Assembly: GCF_009650765.1 (NCBI RefSeq)
Contig: NZ_CP045740.1
Coordinates: 5,556,001-5,620,000, forward strand
Origin: Streptomyces sp. SUK 48
GTDB taxonomy: Bacteria; Actinomycetota; Actinomycetes; Streptomycetales; Streptomycetaceae
DNA length: 64,000 bases
Direction: 5' to 3'
Shown: positions 47,140 through 57,087 of the stretch, in pieces
Layout of the letters: each line of letters opens with the position of its first letter
Position numbering within the stretch: the first letter of the stretch is position 1
Program-made: the position numbers and the translations under genes
The notes under the pieces: generated by a model
The model's input: only the letters and a program-made list of their open reading frames with translations
Told to the model about the DNA's origin: nothing
Database searches by the model: none

Positions 47140-49047
47140 GTGGCAGGACGGATCAACGACGAGGACGTGAAGGCGGTACGGGACGCGGTCCCGATCGACG
47201 CCGTGGTCTCCGAGTACCTACAACTGCGCAACGCGGGTGGCGGAAACCTCAAGGGACTGTGCCCGTTCCACGACGAGAAGTCGCCGTCCTTCCAGGTCAG
47301 CCCCGGCAAGGGGCTCTTCCACTGCTTCGGCTGCCAGGAGGGCGGCGACACCATCACCTTCGTGATGAAGGTGGACCACCTCTCCTTCTCGGAGGCGGTG
47401 GAGCGGCTCGCCGCCCAGGCCGGCATCACGCTGCGGTACGAGGAGGGCGGGTACAACCCCGCCCACCAGCGCGGCGAACGCATCCGGCTGGTCGAGGCGC
47501 ACAAGATCGCCGCGCAGTGGTACGCCGAGCAGCTGGCGGACAGCCCGGAGGCGGAGACCGGCCGGGTCTTCCTCGCCGAGCGCGGCTTCGACCAGGGCGC
47601 GGCGGTGCACTTCGGCGTCGGCTACAGCCCCCAGGGCTGGGACCACCTCACCCGCTATCTGCGCGGCAAGGGCTTCAGCGACAAGGAGCTGATCCTCTCC
47701 GGTCTCTCCCAGGACGGCCGGCGCGGACCGATCGACCGCTTCCGGGGCCGGCTGATGTGGCCGATCCGGGACATCGGCGGCGAGGTCGTCGGCTTCGGCG
47801 CGCGCAAGCTGTACGAGTCCGACAACGGGCCCAAGTACCTCAACACCCCCGAGACCGCGATCTACAAGAAGTCGCAGGTCCTCTACGGCATCGACCTGGC
47901 GAAGAAGGAGATCGCGAAGTCCAGCCGGGCGGTCGTGGTCGAGGGCTACACCGACGTCATGGCCTGCCATCTCGCCGGGGTGCGGACGGCCATCGCGACC
48001 TGCGGTACGGCCTTCGGCGGCGAGCACATCAAGATCCTGCGCCGGCTGCTGATGGACAACGGCTCGGCCCGGGTGATCTTCACCTTCGACGGCGACGCGG
48101 CGGGCCAGAAGGCGGCGCTGCGGGCCTTCGAGGACGACCAGAAGTTCGCCGCCGAGACGTACATCGCGATCGCGCCCGACGGCATGGACCCCTGCGAGCT
48201 GCGGCTCGCCAAGGGCGACGAGGCGGTGGCCGACCTGGCCGAACCGCGCACCCCGCTCTTCGCGTTCGCGCTGCGGCAGGTCGTGAGCCGGTACGACCTG
48301 GACACCTCGGGCGGCCGCGCCGCCGCCCTGGACGAGGCCGCGCCGATCGTGGCCCGGATCAAGAACAGCGGCGCGCAGCACGAGGTCGCGGTCGAACTGG
48401 CCGGGCTGCTCGGCATCCTGGACACGCAGTTCGTGGTGCGCAGGGTGGCCCAGCTGGCCCGCTGGGCGCGGGACCGGGGCGGCCGGGGCCCGGCGCAGGA
48501 CCGGCCGCGCGGCGGCGAGCAGCAGTGGGAGCAGGCCCCGCGCACCGCGAACTCGGGACCGGCCCTCACCCTGCGCAACCCGGTGTACGCCGCCGAACGC
48601 GAACTCCTCAAACTCGCCCTCCAGCGGCCCGAGTTGGTCTCACCCGCCTTCGACGCGTACGGGGTGGACGAGTTCACCGCCCCGCCGTACGCCGCCGTAC
48701 GGCAGACCATCGCGGAGGCGGGCGGCGCGGAGTTCGGCGTGTCCGACCCGCAGGAGTACCTGGTCCGGGTCCGCGAGGCCGCGCCGGACGACGCCGCGCG
48801 CGCCATGGTCACCGAGCTGGCCGTCGAACCGATCCTGCGCCGCACGGTCGACGAGACCTACGCCGGCACCGTCCTGGTCCAGATCCGCCGCCGCGCGGTC
48901 GAACGCCGCATCCGCGACATCGAGTTCCAGATGACCCGCCTCTCCTCCGGCGGCGACCCCGGCCAACTGGCCGCCGTCCAGAACGAGATGTGGATCCTCC
49001 AGCAGTACGACCAGTCCCTCCGGGAACGGGGCGCGACGGCGCTCTAG
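47140..49047 (+). CDS. dnaG: DNA primase
   Basis: A 635-residue primase that makes RNA primers for replication. GTG start at 47140. Domains: N-terminal zinc finger ([20 protein letters not shown]), catalytic core with TOPRIM ([24 protein letters not shown]) and C-terminal helicase-interaction domain. Directly upstream of the sigma factor gene, the conserved macromolecular-synthesis arrangement. Confidence 0.96.
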   Translation: MAGRINDEDVKAVRDAVPIDAVVSEYLQLRNAGGGNLKGLCPFHDEKSPSFQVSPGKGLFHCFGCQEGGDTITFVMKVDHLSFSEAVERLAAQAGITLRYEEGGYNPAHQRGERIRLVEAHKIAAQWYAEQLADSPEAETGRVFLAERGFDQGAAVHFGVGYSPQGWDHLTRYLRGKGFSDKELILSGLSQDGRRGPIDRFRGRLMWPIRDIGGEVVGFGARKLYESDNGPKYLNTPETAIYKKSQVLYGIDLAKKEIAKSSRAVVVEGYTDVMACHLAGVRTAIATCGTAFGGEHIKILRRLLMDNGSARVIFTFDGDAAGQKAALRAFEDDQKFAAETYIAIAPDGMDPCELRLAKGDEAVADLAEPRTPLFAFALRQVVSRYDLDTSGGRAAALDEAAPIVARIKNSGAQHEVAVELAGLLGILDTQFVVRRVAQLARWARDRGGRGPAQDRPRGGEQQWEQAPRTANSGPALTLRNPVYAAERELLKLALQRPELVSPAFDAYGVDEFTAPPYAAVRQTIAEAGGAEFGVSDPQEYLVRVREAAPDDAARAMVTELAVEPILRRTVDETYAGTVLVQIRRRAVERRIRDIEFQMTRLSSGGDPGQLAAVQNEMWILQQYDQSLRERGATAL

Positions 49048-49187
49048 GAGCCCTTCGGGCGGGGGTCGTCAGCAGCGGGTCACGGATCGGACGCAAAAAG
49101 TCACCGCACACCCCTCGTGGCGGCGATGTGTCGTACTCCACACTGTGGGGGATGCCGAGTCCGGCGTACATCCTGGAGGTCGCCCTC

Positions 49188-50267
49188 GTGCAGACCCAGA
49201 CCCTCACCCCTACTGCCCAGAGCACCGGTGCCGGCGTGGACGAGACGGACGCGGAGCCCGACGGCGTCGCCGCCGTGCCGCCGCAGGGGCGTGCCCCCCT
49301 GCATCCGGAGGCGGCCGCCGAGGAGGCACCCGCCGCGGCGCGCACCGAGAGCGCCGGGCCGTCCGCCGATCTGTTCCGGCAGTACCTGCGCGAGATCGGC
49401 CGCATCCCGCTGCTCACCGCCGCCGAGGAGGTCGAGCTGGCCCGCCGGGTCGAGGCCGGGCTGTTCGCGGAGGAGAAGCTGAGCAACACCCCCGACCTGG
49501 ACGGCGAGTTGGCGCACGACCTGGACCGGCTGGTGGTCATGGGAAGGGTCGCCAAGAGACGGCTGATCGAGGCCAACCTGCGGCTCGTCGTCTCCGTCGC
49601 CAAGCGGTACGTCGGACGCGGGCTCACCATGCTCGACCTCGTCCAGGAGGGCAACCTCGGGCTGATCCGCGCCGTGGAGAAGTTCGACTACGCGCGCGGC
49701 TACAAGTTCTCCACGTACGCGACCTGGTGGATCCGCCAGGCCATGTCCCGCGCCCTCGCCGACCAGGCCCGCACCATCCGCGTCCCGGTCCATGTCGTGG
49801 AGCTGATCAACCGGGTCGTGCGGGTACAGCGCCGCATGCTCCAGGAGCGCGGGTACGAGCCGACGCCCGAGGAGGTCGCCGCCCATCTCGACCTGCCGCC
49901 CGAGCGGGTCGGCGAGGTGCTGCGGCTCGCCCAGGAGCCCATCTCGCTGCACGCCCCCGTCGGCGAGGAGGACGATGTGGCGCTCGGCGACCTCATCGAG
50001 GACGGCGACGCCGCGAGCCCCGTGGAGTCCGCCGCGTTCCTGCTGCTCAAGCAGCACCTGGACGCCGTGCTGTCCACGCTGGGCGAGCGCGAGCGCAAGG
50101 TCGTACAGCTGCGCTACGGCCTCCTCGACGGCCGCCCCCGCACCCTGGAGGAGATCGGCCGCCTCTTCGGCGTCACCCGCGAACGGATCCGCCAGATCGA
50201 GTCCAAGACGCTGAACAAGCTCCGGGACCACGCGTACGCCGACCAGCTGAGGGGCTACCTCGACTGA
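49188..50267 (+). CDS. hrdA: RNA polymerase sigma factor, RpoD-type (HrdA-like)
   Basis: A 359-residue group 2 sigma-70 factor. The GTG at 49188 is chosen because GGAGG lies eight bases upstream; an ATG at 49152 lacks one. Seen: region 1.2 ([15 protein letters not shown]), region 2 ([39 protein letters not shown]...[12 protein letters not shown]) and region 4 ([21 protein letters not shown]). It lacks the long N-terminal extension of the housekeeping HrdB. Position after dnaG supports hrdA rather than hrdC/D. Confidence 0.93.
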   Translation: MQTQTLTPTAQSTGAGVDETDAEPDGVAAVPPQGRAPLHPEAAAEEAPAAARTESAGPSADLFRQYLREIGRIPLLTAAEEVELARRVEAGLFAEEKLSNTPDLDGELAHDLDRLVVMGRVAKRRLIEANLRLVVSVAKRYVGRGLTMLDLVQEGNLGLIRAVEKFDYARGYKFSTYATWWIRQAMSRALADQARTIRVPVHVVELINRVVRVQRRMLQERGYEPTPEEVAAHLDLPPERVGEVLRLAQEPISLHAPVGEEDDVALGDLIEDGDAASPVESAAFLLLKQHLDAVLSTLGERERKVVQLRYGLLDGRPRTLEEIGRLFGVTRERIRQIESKTLNKLRDHAYADQLRGYLD

Positions 50268-50298
50268 GGCCGGAGAGGAAGACCGAGGCCGGAGAAGG

Positions 50299-50340
50299 AA
50301 AAAGGGGCCGCCCGGAGACACTCCGGAAGCGGCCCCCTTT
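50299..50340. terminator. Terminator between hrdA and the ABC exporter
   Basis: AAAGGGGCCGC pairs with GCGGCCCCCTTT around an inner CCGGA/TCCGG stem. Convergent with the minus-strand gene at 50350, so it is bidirectional. Confidence 0.7.
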
Positions 50341-50349
50341 CCGTCCCGC

Positions 50350-52278
50350 TCAGTCCACCTCGGCCACCGCCTGCGCGAACTGCGCCTGGTACAGCCGGGC
50401 GTACGCCCCGTCCGCAGCCAACAGCTCGGCGTGCGCGCCCTGTTCGACGATGGAGCCGTTCTCCATGACGAGGATCGTGTCCGCGTCCCGGATGGTCGAC
50501 AGCCGGTGCGCGATCACGAACGACGTGCGTCCGGCGGCGAGTTTGGCCATGCCCTTCTGGATCAGCACCTCGGTCCGCGTGTCCACGGAACTCGTCGCCT
50601 CGTCCAGCACCAGGATCACCGGGTCGGACAGGAACGCCCGCGCGATGGTGATGAGCTGCTTCTCACCGGCGCTCACCCCCGTGCCCTCGTCATCGATCAC
50701 GGTGTCGTAGCCCTCGGGCAGCGTCCGGATGAACCGGTCGGCGTGCGCGGCCCGCGCGGCCTCCTCGATCTCGCCCCGGGTGACCTCCCGCGAGGCGCCG
50801 TACGCGATGTTCTCCGCGATGGTGCCGCCGAACAGCCAGGTGTCCTGGAGCACCATGCCGATCCCGGACCGCAGTTCGTCCCGGGTCATCCTCCGTACGT
50901 CCACCCCGTCCAGGGTGATCCGCCCGCCCGAGACGTCGTAGAACCGCATCAGCAGGTTGACCAGCGTGGTCTTGCCCGCGCCCGTGGGGCCGACGATGGC
51001 CACCGTGTGCCCGGGCTCCACCGTGAGCGAGAGGTCCTCGATCAGCGGCTTCTCCGGGTCGTACCGGAAGGACACGTGCTCGAGGTGCACCCGCCCGCGC
51101 AGCTGCTCCGGCCGCTCGCCCGGCACCGGGTCCGCCTCCTGCTCCTCGGCGTCGAGGAGTTCGAAGACCCGCTCCGCCGAGGCCACCCCGGACTGCACCA
51201 GGTTCGCCATGGAGGCCACCTGCGTCAGCGGCATGGAGAACTGCCGCGAGTACTGGATGAACGCCTGCACGTCACCGATGGACAGCGCGCCGGACGCCAC
51301 CCGCAGCCCGCCGACGACCGCCACCAGCACATAGTTCAGGTTCGACACGAACATCATCAGCGGCTGCATCACACCGCTGTTGAACTGCGCCTTGAACGCG
51401 GCCTCGTACAAAGCCTCGTTCTGCTCCGCGAACTGCTGCGCCGACTCCTCCTGCCGCCCGAACACCTTCACCAGCGTGTGCCCGGTGTACATCTCCTCCA
51501 CATGGGCGTTGAGCTTGCCCGTGGAGCGCCACTGCTGCACGAAGTGCGGCTGCGACCGCTTGCCGACCCGGGTGGCCACGAAGAACGACAGCGGCACCGT
51601 GACCAGCGCGACCAGCGCGAGGATCCAGGAGACCCAGAACATCATCACCAGCACGCCGACGATGGTCAGCACCGAGTTGATCAGCTGGCCCATCGACTGC
51701 TGGAGCGTCTGCCCGATGTTGTCGATGTCGTTGGTCGCCCGGGAGAGCACCTCGCCGCGCTGGCGCTTGTCGAAGTACGACAGCGGCAGCCGCGACAGCT
51801 TCGTCTGCACGGACTCGCGCAGCCGGTACATCGTGCGGTTCACCGAGCGGTTGACCAGCCGCGTCGCCACGGCCATCAGCAGCCCGGCGACCAGGAAGGT
51901 GACGAGCGCGAGCAGCAGCACGTCGCCGACCGCGCCGAAGTCGATGCCCTTGCCCGGGGTGAAGTCGGTGCTCTGGAGCATGTCCGCGACGGAGCCCTTG
52001 CCGTGCGCCCGCATCTGCGCCAGCACCTGCGCCTTGGTGGTCCCGGCCGGCAGCTGCCGGCCGATGATGCCGGAGAAGACCAGGTCGGTGGCGCGGCCGA
52101 GGATCTTCGGGCCGATCACGCTGAGGGCCACGCTGACCACCACGCAGACCAGCAGGCCGTACACGGTCAGCCGTTCGGGCTTGAACTGGGCGAGCAGTCG
52201 TTTGCCCGACCCCTTGAAGTCCATCGACCGCTGGTCGGGGCCGCCCCCCGCCATCATGCGTCCCATGGGCCCGGACAT
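50350..52278 (-). CDS. ABC exporter, canonical ATPase half (heterodimer subunit)
   Basis: A 642-residue half-transporter: six transmembrane helices (residues about 60-360) and an ATPase. Walker A GPTGAGKTT, Walker B LVLDEATSS with intact Glu, signature VSAGEKQLI (not the usual LSGGQ). The ATG overlaps the partner's stop by one base. With the upstream gene it should form a drug- or lipid-exporting heterodimer. The unusual signature belongs to the partner's degenerate site. Confidence 0.93.
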   Translation of the reverse strand: MSGPMGRMMAGGGPDQRSMDFKGSGKRLLAQFKPERLTVYGLLVCVVVSVALSVIGPKILGRATDLVFSGIIGRQLPAGTTKAQVLAQMRAHGKGSVADMLQSTDFTPGKGIDFGAVGDVLLLALVTFLVAGLLMAVATRLVNRSVNRTMYRLRESVQTKLSRLPLSYFDKRQRGEVLSRATNDIDNIGQTLQQSMGQLINSVLTIVGVLVMMFWVSWILALVALVTVPLSFFVATRVGKRSQPHFVQQWRSTGKLNAHVEEMYTGHTLVKVFGRQEESAQQFAEQNEALYEAAFKAQFNSGVMQPLMMFVSNLNYVLVAVVGGLRVASGALSIGDVQAFIQYSRQFSMPLTQVASMANLVQSGVASAERVFELLDAEEQEADPVPGERPEQLRGRVHLEHVSFRYDPEKPLIEDLSLTVEPGHTVAIVGPTGAGKTTLVNLLMRFYDVSGGRITLDGVDVRRMTRDELRSGIGMVLQDTWLFGGTIAENIAYGASREVTRGEIEEAARAAHADRFIRTLPEGYDTVIDDEGTGVSAGEKQLITIARAFLSDPVILVLDEATSSVDTRTEVLIQKGMAKLAAGRTSFVIAHRLSTIRDADTILVMENGSIVEQGAHAELLAADGAYARLYQAQFAQAVAEVD

Positions 52279-54011
52279 CAGGCGGCCTCCGCTTCCGTCA
52301 GCTGGGAGAGCACGATCTCCCGGTAGGTGTCGTTGCCCGCCATCAGCTCCTGGTGCCGGCCGGAGCCGACCACCCGGCCCTCGTCGAGGACGATGATCCG
52401 GTCGGCGTCCCGGATGGTCGCCACCCGCTGGGCGACGATGACGACGGTCGCCTCGGCGGTCTCCTGCGCCAGCGCGGCCCGCAGGGCCGCGTCGGTGGCG
52501 TAGTCGAGCGCGGAGAAGGAGTCGTCGAACAGGTAGATCTCCGGGCGCTGCACCAGCGTGCGCGCGATCGCGAGCCGCTGGCGCTGACCGCCCGACACAT
52601 TGGTGCCGCCCTGGGCGATCGGCGCGTTCAGGCCGCCCTCCAGCTCGGTGACGAACCCCTTGGCCTGCGCCACCTCCAGCGCGTGCCACAGTTCCTCGTC
52701 GGTGGCGTCCGGATTGCCGTAGCGCAGGTTCGTGGCGACGGTGCCCGCGAAGAGGTACGGCTTCTGCGGCACGAGCCCGACCGTGCGCGCCAGCAGCGCC
52801 GGCTCGACCTCGCGGACGTCCACGCCGTTCACCAGGACCTCGCCCTCGGTGGCGTCGAAGAGCCGCGGGACCAGCCCGAGCAGGGTCGACTTGCCGCTGC
52901 CGGTGGACCCGATCACGGCCGTGATCTCGCCGGGCCGCGCCGTCAGCTCCACGGCGTGCAGCACCGCCTCCTCGGCCCCCGGATAGCGGAAGCCGGCCGC
53001 GCGGATCTCCAGATGCCCGTGCCGGCGCAGCTCGGTGACCGGGGCGAGCGGCGGCAGCACGCTGGACCCGGTGTCCATGACCTCCTGGACCCGCTCGGCG
53101 CACACCTCCGCGCGCGGCACCATCATGAACATGAAGGTGGCCATCATCACGGACATCACGATCTGCATCAGATAGGCGAGGAACGCCGTCAGGTCGCCGA
53201 TCTGCATCCCGCCGCTGTCGATGCGGTGCGCGCCGAACCACACCACCGCGATGGAGGACACGTTCACCACGGTCATCACCATCGGGAACATCAGCGACAG
53301 CAGCCGCCCGGTGGCCAGCTGCATCTCGGTCAGCTCGCCGTTGACCCGGGCGAAGCGGGCCTGCTCGTACTCGTCGCGGACGAAGGCGCGGATCACCCGG
53401 TTGCCGGTGATCTGCTCGCGCAGCACCCGGTTCACCTTGTCCAGGCGGGTCTGCATGGTGCGGAACAGCGGCCGCAGCCGGCGCACGATCAGCGTCACGC
53501 AGACGGCCAGCACCGGGACGACCGCGATCAGCACCCCGGACAGCGGCACGTCGAGGCCGAGCGCCAGCACGATGCCGCCGACGCACATGATGGGCGCCGA
53601 CACCATCAGCGTGAACGTCATCAGGACCAGCATCTGGATCTGCTGGACGTCGTTCGTCGTGCGGGTGATGAGCGAGGGCGCGCCGAAGTGACCCACCTCA
53701 CGGGAGGAGAAGGACTGCACCCGGTCGAAGACGGCGGCGCGCATGTCCCGGCCGAGCGCCGAGGCGGTACGGGCGCCCAGGTAGACGGCGCCGATGTTGC
53801 ACACGACCTGCACCAGCGAGATGCCGATCATCAGGGCGCCGAAGGACAGGATGTAGCCCGTGTCGCCCTTCACGACGCCGTTGTCGATGATGTGGGCGTT
53901 CAGCGTGGGCAGGTACAGGGTGGCGCAGGTCTGCAGGAACTGGAGCAGGACCTGAACGGTGATGGGTTTCTTGTAGGGCCTGAGATAGGTCCGTAGAAGT
54001 CGTATGAGCAC
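52278..54011 (-). CDS. ABC exporter, degenerate ATPase half (heterodimer subunit)
   Basis: A 577-residue half-transporter with N-terminal membrane domain and ATPase. Walker A GSTGSGKST, signature VSGGQRQRL, and a non-canonical Walker B, YLFDDSFSALD, where the catalytic Glu is Asp. Such asymmetry marks heterodimeric exporters: this protein's Walker site is impaired while its signature completes the partner's active site. It starts at 54011 and is the first gene of the pair. Confidence 0.93.
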   Translation of the reverse strand: MLIRLLRTYLRPYKKPITVQVLLQFLQTCATLYLPTLNAHIIDNGVVKGDTGYILSFGALMIGISLVQVVCNIGAVYLGARTASALGRDMRAAVFDRVQSFSSREVGHFGAPSLITRTTNDVQQIQMLVLMTFTLMVSAPIMCVGGIVLALGLDVPLSGVLIAVVPVLAVCVTLIVRRLRPLFRTMQTRLDKVNRVLREQITGNRVIRAFVRDEYEQARFARVNGELTEMQLATGRLLSLMFPMVMTVVNVSSIAVVWFGAHRIDSGGMQIGDLTAFLAYLMQIVMSVMMATFMFMMVPRAEVCAERVQEVMDTGSSVLPPLAPVTELRRHGHLEIRAAGFRYPGAEEAVLHAVELTARPGEITAVIGSTGSGKSTLLGLVPRLFDATEGEVLVNGVDVREVEPALLARTVGLVPQKPYLFAGTVATNLRYGNPDATDEELWHALEVAQAKGFVTELEGGLNAPIAQGGTNVSGGQRQRLAIARTLVQRPEIYLFDDSFSALDYATDAALRAALAQETAEATVVIVAQRVATIRDADRIIVLDEGRVVGSGRHQELMAGNDTYREIVLSQLTEAEAA

Positions 54012-54175
54012 GCTACGTCTCTCGGAGTGGGCGGCAGGGGCAGGACGGTGTGCCCTTGGCCCCTATCGTCCGACACTCCACCCGCGTTACCTCAACTGAT
54101 TAACCCGACAGCGGATTTTCGTACGGCCTTCCGGGTGCCGGGTGGTACGGGGTGCTGTGCGGCGATTCGCTCCGC

Positions 54176-55624
54176 CTACTGGAACGCGCCCGGGTGGGTC
54201 TGCTCCCGCACCGCCGTGAACTGCTGCCGTACCGCCTGCCCCACGGCCAGCTCCTCGCCCGGCTCCAGGACCTGCGCCGCGGCCCCCTGCCAGGCCGGCG
54301 GGGTGCGCGGGTCCAGCGTGCCCTGCGAGACCCCGAGCGCCCAGGCGGCCTGCCGGGCCGCGCCGATCGCCGTGTAGTCCGCGGGCTGCGGTACGACGAC
54401 CTGCGCGCCGAACAGGGAGGGCGCCGCGGCCTGCACGGCGGGCAGCTCGGCGGCCGGCCCCAGCAGGAAGATCCGCCGCACCTCCACGCCCCGCCCGCGC
54501 AGCACGTCCAGCGCGTCGGCGAGCCCGCACAGCATGCCCTCGAACGCGGCCCGCGCCAGGTGCTCCGGCTTCATCGACTCGCGCCGCAGCCCGGTGAGGG
54601 TGCCCGCGGCGTGCGGCAGGCTCGGGGTGCGCTCGCCCTCCAGGTAGGGGAGCAGGACGAGGCCGTGCGCGCCCGGCGTCGACTTCATCGCCAGCTCGGA
54701 CAGGCTCTCCAGGTCGGGCAGCCCGAGGAGTTCGGCGGTGCCGCGCAGGGTGCGTACGGCGTTCAGGGTGGTGACGACCGGCAGGTGCATGCCGGTGGCG
54801 TCGGCGAGCGAGGTGATCATCCCGGACTGGTCGGCCAGTGGCTCGGGGTGTACGGCCATCACCGAGCCGGAGGCGCCGAGGGACACCACCGCGTCCCCGA
54901 GCCCGATGCCGAGCCCGAACGCGGCCGCCATGGTCTCGCCGGTGCCGGCCGAGATCAGCAGCCCCTCCGGGGTCGTACCGGCCGCCTCGGCGGGGCCGAT
55001 CACCTCGGGCAGCATCGCCTGGTGGCCGAGCGCCAGCTCGACCAGGTCGGGGCGGTAGACACCGGTGGCCGCCGACCAGTACCCGGTGCCGGAGGCGCCG
55101 CCCCGGTCGGTGGTGCGGCGCGCCGGGCGCCCCAGCAGCTGCCAGACCAGCCAGTCGTGGGCCTGGAGCAGGGCGGCGGTGCGCTGGGCGTTCTCGGGCT
55201 CGTTCTTGGCGAGCCAGCGCAGCTTGGTGACCGGCTGCGCGGCCCCCGGCACACAGCCGACGGCGTGCGCCCATGCTTCCCGGGAGCCGAGGGCGTCCAC
55301 GAGATCGGCGGCGGCGACCTGCGCGCGTCGGTCACCGCCGACCAGGGCCGGGCGCACGGTGTTGCCGTGGGCGTCCAGGGGGATCAGCGCGTGCTGCTGG
55401 GCGGAGACGCCGATGGCCTGGACACCCTCCAGCAGGCCGCCGCCGGCCGCCTCCCCGAGGGAGAGCAGCCAAGCCTGGGGGTCGATGTCGCTCGGGCGGC
55501 CGCCCTCCGGGGAGTCGACCGGATGGGGCGCGTACCCCTGCCTCAGTACGGCACCGGTGTCTGTGTCGCAGACCACGATGCGGGTGAAATCAGGTGAGCT
55601 GTCCAAACCGGCGACTATCCCCAT
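54176..55624 (-). CDS. FGGY-family carbohydrate kinase, xylulokinase-like
   Basis: A 482-residue sugar kinase. N-terminal ATPase signature VAGLDSSPDFTRIVVCDTDTG; QAIGVSAQQHALIPLD and the later GTGETMAAAFGLGIGLGDAVVSLGASG (in pieces) are the family blocks. Substrate is probably xylulose or another ketose. It is alone; the next minus-strand gene upstream is the YtxH-like one. Confidence 0.88.
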   Translation of the reverse strand: MGIVAGLDSSPDFTRIVVCDTDTGAVLRQGYAPHPVDSPEGGRPSDIDPQAWLLSLGEAAGGGLLEGVQAIGVSAQQHALIPLDAHGNTVRPALVGGDRRAQVAAADLVDALGSREAWAHAVGCVPGAAQPVTKLRWLAKNEPENAQRTAALLQAHDWLVWQLLGRPARRTTDRGGASGTGYWSAATGVYRPDLVELALGHQAMLPEVIGPAEAAGTTPEGLLISAGTGETMAAAFGLGIGLGDAVVSLGASGSVMAVHPEPLADQSGMITSLADATGMHLPVVTTLNAVRTLRGTAELLGLPDLESLSELAMKSTPGAHGLVLLPYLEGERTPSLPHAAGTLTGLRRESMKPEHLARAAFEGMLCGLADALDVLRGRGVEVRRIFLLGPAAELPAVQAAAPSLFGAQVVVPQPADYTAIGAARQAAWALGVSQGTLDPRTPPAWQGAAAQVLEPGEELAVGQAVRQQFTAVREQTHPGAFQ

Positions 55625-55651
55625 GCGGAGAATCTTGCCGTATGCCGGGGG

Positions 55652-55957
55652 CTAGGTGGTGCTGGTGCCCCAGTCGTCGCCCGCCGAGCCGTCCGCGGAG
55701 CGGTCGCGCAGGGAGCGGACCCGCTGGGCCACGGAGTCGGGCACATGGTCGCCCACCTTGTCCGCGACCGTGTGCACGGCCTTGCCGGCGTACGTGCGGC
55801 CCTGCTGGGCCGCGGTTTCGGCGGTGTTGCGGACGGCCGGGTTCTGGGCGAACTGACGAGCGGCCTTCCTCAGCTGCTCGTAGCGCTCGCGTCCGGCCCG
55901 TGTGCCGAGTACGTAACCGAGGGCCAGTCCGGCGATGAACGTGAGCCGGTAGCGCAT
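55652..55957 (-). CDS. YtxH-like small membrane-associated protein
   Basis: A 101-residue protein with an N-terminal hydrophobic helix ending in GYVLGTRAGRERYEQLR (YtxH signature) and an Ala/Gln-rich helix after it. ATG 55957 fits AAGGG at eight bases; a GTG at 55966 overlaps the ribosome site. Stress-related in relatives; function otherwise unknown. Confidence 0.85.
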   Translation of the reverse strand: MRYRLTFIAGLALGYVLGTRAGRERYEQLRKAARQFAQNPAVRNTAETAAQQGRTYAGKAVHTVADKVGDHVPDSVAQRVRSLRDRSADGSAGDDWGTSTT

Positions 55958-56115
55958 GGCTGTCACCCTTCCCGTGTGGAGGTGTCTGGTGCGGCGCAGG
56001 GTCCGGAGGGTACCGATTGGCGGAGCACCCCCCTGCTTGCGCTAATGTATGTGTCGCAGCGAGCAACCGCCCCCGGCGAATACCCAGGGAGGCGCGTTCG
56101 ATGCAATCGAGGCGA

Positions 56116-56188
56116 TCCTCCGTAGCTCAATTGGCAGAGCAGCCGGCTGTTAACCGGCAGGTTACTGGTTCGAGTCCAGTCGGGGGAG
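56116..56188 (+). tRNA. tRNA-Asn (GTT)
   Basis: A 73-base cloverleaf: acceptor TCCTCCG/CGGGGGA with one G-T pair, anticodon loop CTGTTAA (anticodon GTT), T loop TTCGAGT, discriminator G. CCA is not encoded. Confidence 0.97.
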
Positions 56189-56194
56189 CTTCGG

Positions 56195-56267
56195 TCCTCC
56201 GTAGCTCAATTGGCAGAGCAGCCGGCTGTTAACCGGCAGGTTACTGGTTCGAGTCCAGTCGGGGGAG
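56195..56267 (+). tRNA. tRNA-Asn (GTT), second identical copy
   Basis: Identical over all 73 bases to the copy at 56116-56188 and separated by only six bases, so both are probably processed from one transcript. Confidence 0.97.
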
Positions 56268-56279
56268 CACGCTGAACGA

Positions 56280-56302
56280 GGGCCCCTCAGGGGTCCTTTT
56301 TC
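56280..56302 (+). terminator. Terminator of the tRNA-Asn pair
   Basis: A stem GGGCCCC/GGGGTCC with a three-base loop followed by TTTTT, 13 bases after the second tRNA-Asn. The T tract makes this a convincing intrinsic terminator. Confidence 0.8.
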
Positions 56303-56444
56303 ATGTCCGCGGGAACCGCCGAGCCTGCACGGATGTCCTCATCGTCGTGAGCACGAGCGGAAGCCGACCATCCGAAGCAGGAGATCGTATGAGCGGCTAT
56401 GCTGCGGCAGACGGCGCGCACACTTGTACGCGACACGCCGCTAT

Positions 56445-56521
56445 GGGGCGGTAGCTCAGCCGGTTAGAGCAGCGGACTCATAATCCGTCGGCCGTGGGTT
56501 CGAGTCCCACCCGCCCCACCA
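56445..56521 (+). tRNA. tRNA with CAT anticodon (elongator Met or Ile2)
   Basis: A 77-base cloverleaf with encoded CCA; acceptor GGGGCGG/CCGCCCC, anticodon loop CTCATAA. CAT can be elongator Met, or Ile after lysidine modification by TilS. The sequence alone does not settle this. Confidence 0.9.
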
Positions 56522-56591
56522 AGAAGAATCGATCGCGACCTGGGTCTCCAGGAGCGATGTCCCCTGCGGGGGCCCGCGGTGTGGTGTCCCC

Positions 56592-56807
56592 ATGCCTGCG
56601 AGCAGCAGATCGACTACAGCGAGAAGTCCTTTCCGGGACGGCCTCGACGTCTCGGATCAGACCCTCAAGGGCATGGGGCGTGACCTGGCGACCGCGGAGA
56701 CGGTCCCCGGCGTGGAAGCGCCGGTTCTCGCCGGGATGGACAAGGACCAGTACAACGCCACGGTGAACAAGGAGTTCGGGCTGAAACTTTCTTCGGCGGC
56801 ATCGTAA
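56592..56807 (+). pseudogene. Short degenerate coding fragment after the CAT tRNA
   Basis: A 71-residue frame. Its second half (DGLDVSDQTLKGMGRDLATAETVPG, then MDKDQYNATVNKEFGLKL) looks protein-like. A neighbouring frame just upstream (EQQIDYSEKSF) would join it if one or two bases were added near 56630, suggesting a frameshifted remnant. The family was not recognised. No ribosome site is seen. Confidence 0.35.
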
Positions 56808-56812
56808 GTTGA

Positions 56813-56839
56813 AAGGCGAGTTCTTCTACTTCGCCTTCC
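56813..56839. terminator. Hairpin after the coding fragment
   Basis: AAGGCGA pairs with TCGCCTT around a 12-base loop. Possible terminator; weak. Confidence 0.35.
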
Positions 56840-56942
56840 AGTCCGCTAAGTCCGTTACGGCGCCCGGCTGTCGGCGCGCGGAGGCCACGGCGTGGATCCG
56901 TGGCGGCCGCGGGGCTTGAAGTCCCCCTTCCGTGGGCACGGA

Positions 56943-56966
56943 CCTCCTACCGATGTCGGCAGGAGG
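56943..56966 (+). promoter_or_regulatory. Hairpin that can hide the Shine-Dalgarno of the small ORF
   Basis: CCTCCT (56943-56948) is complementary to AGGAGG (56961-56966), the ribosome-binding site, with two more pairs (CC/GG) inside an A/C mismatch and a six-base loop (GATGTC). The fold would block initiation at ATG 56974. Confidence 0.5.
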
Positions 56967-56973
56967 AGGCGTC

Positions 56974-57075
56974 ATGGACCGTCGGATCCGAGTACGTGTC
57001 AGCCGGCGGCCCATCGCGCCGCGGGAGCAGGAGATCGATCGCAGGACGCCGTCGGGGCGCGTGCTGCCGTACTGA
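56974..57075 (+). CDS. Candidate 33-residue Arg-rich small protein
   Basis: The frame ATG 56974 to TGA 57075 encodes 33 residues, ten of them Arg (MDRRIRVRVSRRPIAPRE, then a tail ending VLPY). It has the strongest Shine-Dalgarno of the region (AGGAGGAGG, about four to seven bases before the ATG). No family recognised. It is too short to be judged by codon use, and a chance frame cannot be excluded. It may act in a regulatory way or be a leader peptide; nothing lies close downstream on this strand. Confidence 0.4.
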   Translation: MDRRIRVRVSRRPIAPREQEIDRRTPSGRVLPY

Positions 57076-57087
57076 AGCCGCCCCGCC

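Noticed and set aside
46983..50267. A 1094-residue frame that would join the dnaG region to hrdA
   Set aside because: Its N-terminal part is out-of-frame dnaG; only the segment from 49188 has sigma-factor motifs and a ribosome site.
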